A stretch of DNA of 64,000 nt from Tectiglobus sp965223355. GTDB taxonomy: Bacteria; Pseudomonadota; Alphaproteobacteria; Rhizobiales; Hyphomicrobiaceae. Positions 26,932 through 33,877 of this stretch are shown here, in pieces. Made by a program: the position numbers and the translations under genes. Numbering within the stretch: position 1 is the first letter of the stretch; the number at the start of each line of letters is the position of its first letter. The stretch covers positions 4,836,001 to 4,900,000 of the forward strand of contig CBDCWE010000003.1 in assembly GCA_965223355.1 (NCBI GenBank), written 5' to 3'. A model generated the notes under the pieces. It was not told the origin of the DNA. It saw only the letters and a program-made list of their open reading frames with translations, and ran no database searches.

Positions 26932-27772
26932 GGCCTGTTGAGTATCAGCGATTCACGAATCAGTTGTTTTCTGATTCAAGCTTCCTTTTGGAGGGAGGCT
27001 TGAATGGCTGCACGGCGTGTGATCACTGACGGTATGTGGAAGAAGATGGCGCCGCACTGCCTCGGCAAGCCAACCGACCCCGGCCGCACGGGCAGCGACA
27101 ACCGCACGTTCATGGAAGCCGTCCTGTGGATCGTGCGGACCGGCAGTCCGTGGCGCGACCTACCGGAAGAGTTCGGCAAATGGAACAGCGTCTACAAGCG
27201 CTTTCGAGAGTGGGTGAAGCTCGGTGTTTTTGAACGCGTTTTCGGTGCTTTATCCGGCGATCCTGATATCGAATATGCGATGGTCGACGGAACAATCGTC
27301 AAGGTCCACCGCCACGGACAGGGCGCAAAAGGGGGACCGGGAGCCAGGCTATCGGCAAGTCGAGAGGCGGGCTGACGACCAAAATCCTGGCGCTCACGGA
27401 CGCGCTCGGCAATCTCGTGCGGTTCGAACTTCTGCCCGGCCATCGCCACGACACGGTTGGCGTTGCGCCGCTCATTGAGGATGTCGCGTTCGATGCCTTG
27501 CTCGGTGACAAGGCGTTCGATGTGAACTGGATCATCGAAGAGCTGAACGAACGCGGCGCCAAGGCCGTCATTTCGCAAATGCCGCATCGCGTTGCGCCGC
27601 TGGAGATTGACGCCGAAATCTATAAGTGGCGTCATCTCATCGAGAATTTCTTCTGCAAACTCAAAGAGTTCAAGCGCATCGCTATGCGCAGCGACAAAAC
27701 TGACGCCAGCTTCAGCGCGATGATCTACGCCGCGGCGGCAATCATCAATGGCGCCTGATACTCAACAGGCCC
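26931..27772 (+). mobile_element. IS5-family insertion sequence (IS427-like), 842 bp
   Basis: Terminal inverted repeats GGGCCTGTTGAGTATCAG (26931-26948) and its exact complement (27755-27772) are 18 bp and perfect. TA or CTAG duplicates flank both ends (26928-26931 and 27772-27775). It carries one transposase split over two frames. Removing one CTAG copy with the element restores GGTTGCTCTAGAGCAACC, a palindrome joining an R2 end to an R1 end. Perfect repeats and intact catalytic residues suggest recent, possibly active, insertion. Confidence 0.93.
27004..27758 (+). CDS. IS5-family DDE transposase, two-frame (programmed -1 frameshift)
   Basis: The first frame (27004-27375) gives the N-terminal DUF4096-like domain and the first catalytic aspartate in YAMVDGTIVKVHRHGQGAKGG. 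The second frame continues as GSQAIGKSRGGLTTKILALTDALG with the second aspartate in LLGDKAFD and the glutamate in RHLIENFFCKLKEFKRIAMR, ending at 27758. The frames join by a -1 slip at AAAAGGGGGA (27327-27336), a slippery run of the kind used in this subgroup. The fused product is about 250 residues. GGAGG precedes the ATG. Confidence 0.92.
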
Positions 27773-27910
27773 TAGAGCAACCTGCCTTTATTCGGAATCG
27801 GAACGATCCCGAATAAAGGCAGAAAGTTGCTCGCCTCTAAAGTGGCGATCATCTTTGTGCTTTAAGTTGGAACCGCAATAGCGGTTCCAACTTAAAGCAC
27901 GATGATCTAG
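27772..27910 (-). repeat. R1 three-hairpin repeat, copy B
   Basis: Full-length 139-bp copy bounded by CTAG on both sides (27772-27775 and 27907-27910), in inverse orientation to copy A. The left CTAG is shared with the end of the insertion sequence. The right CTAG supplies the TAG stop of the leftward 122-residue gene. Confidence 0.92.
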
Positions 27911-28275
27911 CCGTACTTGCTTTGGTAATTCGTTGAAACGAAAACGTAAGCGCGCCCGACAGCAAACCAGAAGACCAGTGCGATTATGCCGGCCAGGAGA
28001 CACATCAGGGCAAGGTTCAATGCTTGTTCCACCGAGCGGTAACGCATTTGCTTGAAACGGTTCCAGCTCTCGGCCCTCTCGTCAGGGGTCTTCAACAGAT
28101 CGATCGCCGCCTTGACGTCGGGATTGTTGCCGAAGAACTTCTGATGGGCGGCAGCAACCTCGGATCGGTACTCCAGATAGTTGGTTGCAGCTGCAATCGC
28201 GCAGATCAGACTGAGGCCGACAAAGGCGGCGGCAACCGCCAGGCCAATGCGGTTGAAACCCTGCTGGATCGTCAC
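27907..28275 (-). CDS. Small two-helix membrane protein between two R1 repeats
   Basis: 122 residues, no recognised family. Helix 1 is about residues 11-30 (GLAVAAAFVGLSLICAIAAA) and helix 2 about 88-110 (LALMCLLAGIIALVFWFAVGRAY). Between them lies a soluble segment of about 55 residues (YLEYRSEVAAAHQKFFGNNPDVKAAIDLLKTPDERAESWNRFKQ). The GTG start at 28275 has GGGAGGG eight bases upstream; the longer frame to 28395 runs through repeat sequence and is unlikely. Its stop TAG is the CTAG of R1 copy B, and truncated R1 copy C lies just upstream. No function can be assigned. Confidence 0.7.
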   Translation of the reverse strand: MTIQQGFNRIGLAVAAAFVGLSLICAIAAATNYLEYRSEVAAAHQKFFGNNPDVKAAIDLLKTPDERAESWNRFKQMRYRSVEQALNLALMCLLAGIIALVFWFAVGRAYVFVSTNYQSKYG

Positions 28276-28294
28276 TGGCAGCCCTCCCTCAGGA

Positions 28295-28376
28295 CACAAA
28301 GATGATTGCCTCTTTAGAACCGAGCAACTTTCTGCCTTTGGTCGAGATCGTTCCGATCTCGACCAAAGGCAGGTTG
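28295..28376 (+). repeat. R1 repeat, truncated copy C with compensatory stem changes
   Basis: Lacks most of hairpin 2 but keeps the spacer and hairpin 1. The stem is CTGCCTTTGGTCGAGATCG / CGATCTCGACCAAAGGCAG (28332-28350 and 28354-28372), a perfect 19-bp pair. Other copies have TTTATTCGGG / ..CCGAATAAA at the same place, so both arms changed together. It lies just upstream of the ribosome-binding site of the 122-residue gene. Confidence 0.85.
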
Positions 28377-28379
28377 GGC

Positions 28380-28503
28380 CAGTGGTCTCAATCACCTAGA
28401 ATGGCGCATTCAGACGCTCAGATTTGGTCTGTGCCAAGGCGCGGTGGGTGATGCGGCGCATCATAAGGCCGCTGCAACGCCGGCACCAGGCCAAATCTGA
28501 GCG
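28380..28503 (+). repeat. R5 element plus 13-bp inverted repeat
   Basis: Begins with AGTGGTCTCAATCACCTAG (R5) and is followed by arms CGCTCAGATTTGG (28415-28427) and CCAAATCTGAGCG (28491-28503) around a 63-nt loop. GATTTGGTCTGTGC in the left arm recurs at about 25197. It separates the small membrane gene from leuD and carries no open frame with support. Confidence 0.65.
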
Positions 28504-28529
28504 CCTCCGGTGCGCTGGGCGGCACCTTG

Positions 28530-29144
28530 TCATGTCCGCAGCCAAGCGTACTCCGAACGGTCGGCTTCGAACGATGATATATCGGCTGCATGCTGCATTG
28601 TCAGGCCGATATCGTCGAGCCCCTCGAGCATGCGCTGCTTGTCGAAGGCGGCAATCTCAAACTTGAACGTCGTGCCGTTGAGTGCCGTGACGGTCTGGGC
28701 GTTGAGGTCAATTGCGATCTCGGCACCCGGCGCCTCATGCAAATGAGCCCGTAGCTTGTCGCAATCCTCGCGTGAAAGGCGCACCGGCAACACCCCGTAC
28801 TTCATGCAGTTGTTGTAGTGGATGTCGCCGAAGCTGGGCGCGATGACGGCGCGAATGCCGTTGGCAACCAGCGCGTTGACGGCATTTTCGCGTGATGAAC
28901 CGCAACCCCAGTTGACGTCCGCAACGATGATCTTGGCGTCGCGGTACGGCGCCTGGTTCATGACGAAGTCAGACCGTTCGCTGCCATCGTCATTGAAGCG
29001 CAAATCATGAAACAGAAAGCGGTCATAGCCGGGCGTCTCGCCCGGGCGGTGGCGCAGGAAGCGTGCCGGAATGATCTGATCAGTATCGCAGTTGGCAATG
29101 TCCACGGGCATGGCCATGGACTTGAAGGAGGTGAAGGCTTCCAT
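28530..29144 (-). CDS. leuD: 3-isopropylmalate dehydratase small subunit (or related dehydratase)
   Basis: 204-residue LeuD-type swivel domain that forms the active site with LeuC. Key motifs: NCDTDQIIPARFLR (18-31) for substrate-side residues and WGCGSSRENAVNAL (swivel signature, near 79-92). In leucine synthesis it isomerises 2- to 3-isopropylmalate. The gene follows leuC by 103 bp. The presence of an isocitrate-lyase/PEP-mutase-type lyase in the same operon leaves open a catabolic hydro-lyase on methylated malates instead. Confidence 0.85.
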   Translation of the reverse strand: MEAFTSFKSMAMPVDIANCDTDQIIPARFLRHRPGETPGYDRFLFHDLRFNDDGSERSDFVMNQAPYRDAKIIVADVNWGCGSSRENAVNALVANGIRAVIAPSFGDIHYNNCMKYGVLPVRLSREDCDKLRAHLHEAPGAEIAIDLNAQTVTALNGTTFKFEIAAFDKQRMLEGLDDIGLTMQHAADISSFEADRSEYAWLRT

Positions 29145-29247
29145 AAGACGTTGCTCCGTCGTTGTGCGGCAGCCGGCAAGCCGTGGTTGGCTGCCACAGC
29201 GCGACTTGTTCGATCGCGCCCGGGCCGCCGCCCGCCGGTCGGGTTGC

Positions 29248-30648
29248 TCACTGTTCCATCAGTTTGCGGACATCGGCGAATTTGCCGGTCACGGCGGCGG
29301 CAGCCGCCATCGCCGGACTGACCAGATGCGTGCGGCTGCCCGGTCCCTGGCGGCCGCGGAAGTTGCGATTGGAGGTCGACGCTGAGCGCTCGCCCGGCTT
29401 TAGCGTGTCGCCGTTCATGCCAACACACATCGAACAGCCCTGGAGCCGCCACTCGAAGCCGGCATCCACGAAGATCTTGTCAAGGCCCTCGGCCTCGGCC
29501 TGTTTGCGCACCAACCCCGAACCCGGCACCACCATCGACGGGACCACGGCCTTGCGTCCCTTGGCGACGGCGGCGGCGGCGCGCAGATCCTCAATGCGGG
29601 CGTTGGTGCAGGCCCCGATGAAGACCCGGTCGACGGCAATGTCGGTGACCGGCATACCGGGCGTGAGATTCATGTAGTCGTAGGCGGCGCGCATGGCGGC
29701 CCGGCGATCGGCATCGGCCTCGGCGTCCGGGTCCGGCAGCAGCTCGGTGACCTGGACCGCCTCCTGTGGCGAGTTCCCCCACGTGACCATCGGCGCAATG
29801 GCGCCCGCATCGACGGTTTCCTCGCGATCGAACACGGCATCCGGATCGGACGGCAGGGCACGCCAGAACCGGACCGCCTGATCCCAGGCCTCACCCGTCG
29901 GCGCAAAGGGGCGGCCTTCGATGTATGAAAGCGTCGTCTCATCCGGCGAGATCATGCCAAAGCGCCCGCCGGCTTCAATTGTCATGTTGCACACCGTCAG
30001 GCGGCCTTCCATCGACATGTCGCGGATCGCCGAGCCGGCAAATTCGATGGCGTAGCCAGTGCCGCCGGCCGCTCCGATCTGGCGGATGACGGCGAGGATG
30101 ACGTCTTTGCCGGTGACGCTGAAACCGAGCGTGCCTTCGACATTGATGCGCATCGTCCGCGGGCGCCGTTGCCAGATCGTCTGCGTCGCCATGACATGGG
30201 TGACTTCCGATGAGCCAATGCCGAACGAGATGCAGCCCAATGCGCCGTGGGTCGAGGTATGACTGTCGCCACACACCAGGGTGATGCCCGGCAGCGTGAT
30301 GCCCTGCTCCGGCCCGACGACATGGGCAATGCCTTGGCGCTCATCACCCCACGGGAACACCGTGATGCCGAATTCCTTGCTGTTGGCCTCGATGACGGTC
30401 GCGATTTCCTTGGCCTTGGGATCGGCCAAGGCATCGAGATCGGCGGTGTGGGTCGGCGTATAGTGATCCGGCGTCGCGAAGGTCTGCTGCGGGCGCCTGA
30501 CCGTCAGGCCGGCTTCGCGCAGGCGTGCGAATGCGGCTGCCGAGCCGTCATGACACAGGTGCCGGTCGATATAGAGCAATGTCTGGCCCTGCTGTTCGGT
30601 GACGACATGGCGGTCCCAGATCTTCTCAAAAAGTGTCTTGCCAGGCAT
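29248..30648 (-). CDS. leuC: 3-isopropylmalate dehydratase large subunit (or related dehydratase)
   Basis: 466-residue aconitase-family protein. The [4Fe-4S] ligands are C347 (FIGACTNARIEDL), C405 and C408 (LQGCSMCVGMNGD). CGDSHTSTHGALG (126-138) is the substrate/Fe-S signature, and the tail reads STSNRNFRGRQGPGSRTHLVSP. Length equals that of typical LeuC. The ATG at 30648 follows GAGGAAA by seven bases; a longer frame to 30723 overlaps the upstream gene. It lies 28 bp after the lyase gene, so lyase-leuC-leuD form one operon. Confidence 0.87.
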   Translation of the reverse strand: MPGKTLFEKIWDRHVVTEQQGQTLLYIDRHLCHDGSAAAFARLREAGLTVRRPQQTFATPDHYTPTHTADLDALADPKAKEIATVIEANSKEFGITVFPWGDERQGIAHVVGPEQGITLPGITLVCGDSHTSTHGALGCISFGIGSSEVTHVMATQTIWQRRPRTMRINVEGTLGFSVTGKDVILAVIRQIGAAGGTGYAIEFAGSAIRDMSMEGRLTVCNMTIEAGGRFGMISPDETTLSYIEGRPFAPTGEAWDQAVRFWRALPSDPDAVFDREETVDAGAIAPMVTWGNSPQEAVQVTELLPDPDAEADADRRAAMRAAYDYMNLTPGMPVTDIAVDRVFIGACTNARIEDLRAAAAVAKGRKAVVPSMVVPGSGLVRKQAEAEGLDKIFVDAGFEWRLQGCSMCVGMNGDTLKPGERSASTSNRNFRGRQGPGSRTHLVSPAMAAAAAVTGKFADVRKLMEQ

Positions 30649-30676
30649 TGGATGTTTCCTCTCGCGCGGCCGGCGC

Positions 30677-31621
30677 TTACTCGGCGGCTTCGCCGGTCGG
30701 CTGATGGCCGATCGAATCTGCATATTTCTCGAGTTCTTCCTCGCCGAGAAACGCCTTCTCCCAGGCCATCACCTGATCGAACCCCGCGAACGTGTGCAGG
30801 TCGCCCATCGGATGGTCCTTATAGGCGTCATTGAAGCGCTTTTCAGCGATCGGGCCATTGTCGCGCAGCTCGACGGCGAGATCGTAGATCGCCATCATCG
30901 TGGCGCGGAACGTGGCGCCGGGCGTGATCGTGATCGCGATGCCGAGGTCATTGAGATCCTCGCGCGTGAAACGCGGCGACACCCCGGTCTGATTGTAGAG
31001 GATCGGGCCCTTGACCTCGGAACATATCCGCTTGACCTCGTCGACGTCGGTCGGGCCTTCAACGAAGGCGACATCGGCGCCGGCTTCGAGATAGGCATTG
31101 GCGCGGGTAATCGCATCATCGAGCGTGCCGCCATGGGCGCCGCGGGCGTCGGTGCGGGCAATCAGAACGAAGTCGGGGTCGATTTCCTTGCGCGCATAAT
31201 CGGCTGCACGATACTTGCCAACGGCCTCGTCGATGGGAATAACGCGACGCCCGGCGACATGGCCGCAGCGCTTCGGGATAACCTGATCCTCGATGTGGAT
31301 CGCGGCAACCCCGGTGTGAATGTATTCCTTGACGGTGCGAATGGTATTGATCGCATTGCCATAACCGTTGTCGGCATCTGCAATTACCGGCACATCGACG
31401 GCATTGGCGATGTAGCGGGCGTTCATGTGCATCTCGGTCATGGTCGCGAGGCCGGCATCGGGCATACCGAGCAATGATAGCGACGTGCCGTAGCCGGTCA
31501 TGTAGATTGCCGGAAAGCCGACCTTGTCGAGCACGCGTGCGCTCATTGCGTTGTAACATCCCGGCACGAAGATGGCCTCGCCGGCGTTGATCATCTGGCG
31601 CAGCTTTGTCGTGTTCTTCAT
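30677..31621 (-). CDS. Isocitrate lyase/PEP mutase-superfamily lyase
   Basis: 314-residue TIM-barrel lyase. Motifs: GYGTSLSLLGMPDAG (43-57), DADNGYGNA (82-90) with metal-binding aspartates, and IEDQVIPKRCGH (110-121), which carries the K-x-C-G-H catalytic loop. Relatives include 2-methylisocitrate lyase, 2,3-dimethylmalate lyase and oxaloacetate decarboxylase. The ATG at 31621 follows GGAGG by nine bases. Being first in an operon with leuCD-type genes, it most resembles a dimethylmalate- or citramalate-type lyase fed by a dehydratase, but the substrate is inference. Confidence 0.85.
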   Translation of the reverse strand: MKNTTKLRQMINAGEAIFVPGCYNAMSARVLDKVGFPAIYMTGYGTSLSLLGMPDAGLATMTEMHMNARYIANAVDVPVIADADNGYGNAINTIRTVKEYIHTGVAAIHIEDQVIPKRCGHVAGRRVIPIDEAVGKYRAADYARKEIDPDFVLIARTDARGAHGGTLDDAITRANAYLEAGADVAFVEGPTDVDEVKRICSEVKGPILYNQTGVSPRFTREDLNDLGIAITITPGATFRATMMAIYDLAVELRDNGPIAEKRFNDAYKDHPMGDLHTFAGFDQVMAWEKAFLGEEELEKYADSIGHQPTGEAAE

Positions 31622-31669
31622 CGGCGCAGCCTCCCGGGTCGAATTGGCCGTTAAGATTGCCGGCAAACT

Positions 31670-31761
31670 AGGCCGCGGCCGGTCGGCCGGCAAGCCGGCC
31701 CCGGTGAAATCGGGCAGGTGATGGGGCGCCAAGTCAGGCCGCGGCCGGTCGGCACCTGCCC
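31670..31761. repeat. 18-bp direct repeats and GC-rich hairpins upstream of the lyase operon
   Basis: AGGCCGCGGCCGGTCGGC occurs exactly at 31670-31687 and 31736-31753. GGCCGG-CAAG-CCGGCC (31685-31700) and GGGCAGGTG/CACCTGCCC (31712-31720, 31753-31761) are inverted repeats. The block sits in the 405-bp gap (31622-32026) between the leftward lyase and rightward glutamate dehydrogenase, where promoters for both must lie. No gene is seen there. Confidence 0.65.
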
Positions 31762-32026
31762 CTTTCCAATCCCGTAGAGGTTGACATGCCGCCGGAGGTT
31801 CCAAGCCAAGTTGCAAGGCTGCTCGACGAATTGAACATCAAGGATGTCGTCGAGAGGCCGGAACCGTAGCAGGGTCAAACGCCGGTCCGGCCGGTTCCCG
31901 GTCTGCGCCACCGGTTTATGACGACAGTGCCAAAAATTGTTACTCACTGCAGGGCGATTGAACTTGATATTGGTGGCGCTTTTGCGAGAGGGTGTAATCA
32001 GTGACAGTTGCAACGAGGGTTCCCGA

Positions 32027-33445
32027 ATGAGTATGACCGGCAACGAACCAAGTTTCCGCCAATCCGTCGACACGATGTTTGCGAGAGCCGTCGCGATCGC
32101 CGACCTGCCGCCTGGGCTGGCCGAGAAAATTCGCGTTTGCAACTCGACTTACGTGGTCAGGTTCGGGGTGCGTCTGCGTGGGCAGATGCACACGTTTACC
32201 GGCTACCGATCGGTTCATTCCGAGCACGTCGAGCCGGTCAAGGGCGGCATCCGTTATGCACCCAGCGTCAATCAGGACGAGGTCGAGGCGTTGGCTGCGC
32301 TGATGACCTACAAGTGCGCGCTGGTCGAGACGCCATTCGGCGGTGCGAAGGGCGGGCTGACGCTCGATCCGAAGGAATGGGATGTCCACGAACTTGAACG
32401 GATCACGCGCCGCTTTACCTACGAACTGGTCAAGCGCAGCCTCATTCATCCGGCACAAAACGTGCCGGCGCCGGATATGGGAACCGGCGAACGTGAGATG
32501 GCCTGGATTGCCGATGAGTTTCGCCGCCTCAATACAACCGAGATCGACAGCCGGGCATGCGTCACCGGCAAGCCGCGCGAGGCCGGCGGCATTGCCGGGC
32601 GGACCGAGGCAACCGGACGCGGCGTGCAGTTCGCGCTGCGGGAGTTTTTCCGCAACCGTGAAGACCTCGCGCGGGCGACGCTGGACGGCAGCCTTGACGG
32701 CAAGCGGGTCGTGATCCAGGGGCTCGGCAATGTTGGATATCACGCGGCGAAATTCCTGGACGAAGAGGATGGTTGCAAGGTTGTCGGTATCATTGAAGCC
32801 GACGGCGCCATCATTGACGACGGCGGCCTGCCGGTCGAGCGGGTCAAGCAGCATATTCTCGAATCCGGTGGTGTCAGGGGCTTCCCGGGCGCCCAGTTCA
32901 TCGCCGACGGACCACGCGTGCTCGAGACCGATTGCGACATCCTCATTCCGGCCGCGATGGAAAGTGTGATCAACCTGACCAATGCCGAGCGCATCGCTGC
33001 GCCGCTGATCATCGAGGCGGCCAACGGTCCGATCACGGCAGCGGCCGACGAGATCCTCAACAAGAAGGGTTGCGTGATCATCCCCGACCTCTATGCCAAT
33101 GCCGGCGGGGTGACGGTGTCCTATTTCGAGTGGGTTAAAAACCTGTCCCATATCCGCTTCGGGCGCATGCAACGACGCCAAGAGGAGGGCAGGCACCACA
33201 TGCTGATCAGCGAACTGGAGCGTGCGATCGGACAAGAACTGCCGGAAACGTTCAAGGAACAGTATCTTCAGGGCGCCGATGAAATCGACCTGGTGCGGTC
33301 CGGTCTCGACGATACGATGCGCGCCTCCTATCAGGCGATGCGAGAGATCTGGTATGGCCGCGATGAAGTTCGCACCTTGCGCGTGGCAGCCTATCTGGTC
33401 GCCATCAATCGGGTCGCCGCCAGCTATCAATCGATGGGTCTCTAG
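32027..33445 (+). CDS. Glu/Leu/Phe/Val dehydrogenase, probable glutamate dehydrogenase
   Basis: 472-residue amino-acid dehydrogenase catalysing reversible oxidative deamination to a 2-oxoacid. Substrate-side motif PVKGGIRYAP (K72), then K96 in LMTYKCALVETPFGGAKGGL with the catalytic lysine K108. The nucleotide-binding motif is GLGNVG in KRVVIQGLGNVGYHAAKFL. Length and the GGIRY motif favour glutamate over leucine or phenylalanine. The ATG at 32027 follows GAGGG by eight bases. The TAG stop (33443-33445) is part of the CTAG that begins R1 copy D. Confidence 0.9.
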   Translation: MSMTGNEPSFRQSVDTMFARAVAIADLPPGLAEKIRVCNSTYVVRFGVRLRGQMHTFTGYRSVHSEHVEPVKGGIRYAPSVNQDEVEALAALMTYKCALVETPFGGAKGGLTLDPKEWDVHELERITRRFTYELVKRSLIHPAQNVPAPDMGTGEREMAWIADEFRRLNTTEIDSRACVTGKPREAGGIAGRTEATGRGVQFALREFFRNREDLARATLDGSLDGKRVVIQGLGNVGYHAAKFLDEEDGCKVVGIIEADGAIIDDGGLPVERVKQHILESGGVRGFPGAQFIADGPRVLETDCDILIPAAMESVINLTNAERIAAPLIIEAANGPITAAADEILNKKGCVIIPDLYANAGGVTVSYFEWVKNLSHIRFGRMQRRQEEGRHHMLISELERAIGQELPETFKEQYLQGADEIDLVRSGLDDTMRASYQAMREIWYGRDEVRTLRVAAYLVAINRVAASYQSMGL

Positions 33446-33580
33446 ATCATCGTGCTTTAAGTTGGAACCGCTATTGCGGTTCCAACTTAAAGCACAAAGA
33501 TGATCGCCACTTTAGAGGCGAGCAACTTTGTGCCTTTATTCGGGATCGTTCCGATTCCGAATAAAGGCAGGTTGCTCTAG
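33442..33580 (+). repeat. R1 three-hairpin repeat, copy D
   Basis: Full-length 139-bp copy, CTAG at both ends (33442-33445, 33577-33580). The left CTAG overlaps the glutamate dehydrogenase stop codon. The right CTAG is shared with the start of an R2 copy, giving an R1-CTAG-R2 composite. Confidence 0.93.
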
Positions 33581-33762
33581 GAAACCTCTGCACAAGTCCT
33601 GGGTCCAGGGGACCCATCCCCTGGTCGGGGAGTATGAGGGGCGGACAAGCCCCTCATCGATCGCCGCACAGCGGCGATTGGTTGAGAACTCCACCCTTAA
33701 CAATCCCACCAAAGGGCGTTGCCCTTTGGACGCTTGAGACTTGAGTAAGAGGTTCCCGAGTG
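33577..33762 (+). repeat. R2 multi-hairpin repeat, long copy joined to R1
   Basis: CTAGGAAACCTCTG, then CCAGGGGA../..TCCCCTGG, TGAGGGGC../..GCCCCTCA, ATCGCCGC../..GCGGCGAT, and CCAAAGGGC/GCCCTTTGG (33708-33729 region), with the tail GAGTAAGAGGTTCCC. It fills the gap downstream of the glutamate dehydrogenase gene. Confidence 0.88.
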
Positions 33763-33818
33763 CATCGCCGGCCTGCGCGGCCATCCGCAGCCACGATCTG
33801 AGGGGACCGGGCCGAGGA

Positions 33819-33853
33819 GCGGGATGGTTTGCGCCAACTCTGAAAGGCGATAG
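33819..33853 (+). repeat. R3 short dispersed repeat
   Basis: GCGGGATGGTTTGCGCCAAC followed by TCTGAAAGGCGATAG. Same element as at 52424 and, inverted, at 23577. It is 25 bp from the end of the PP2C gene. Confidence 0.65.
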
Positions 33854-33877
33854 TTGGCCCAGATCTGGACCGTTACG

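Noticed and set aside
31940..33430. 496-codon open frame on the minus strand opposite glutamate dehydrogenase
   Set aside because: It is the antisense shadow of a GC-rich gene with clear family motifs on the plus strand. It has no ribosome-binding site and no recognisable domain.
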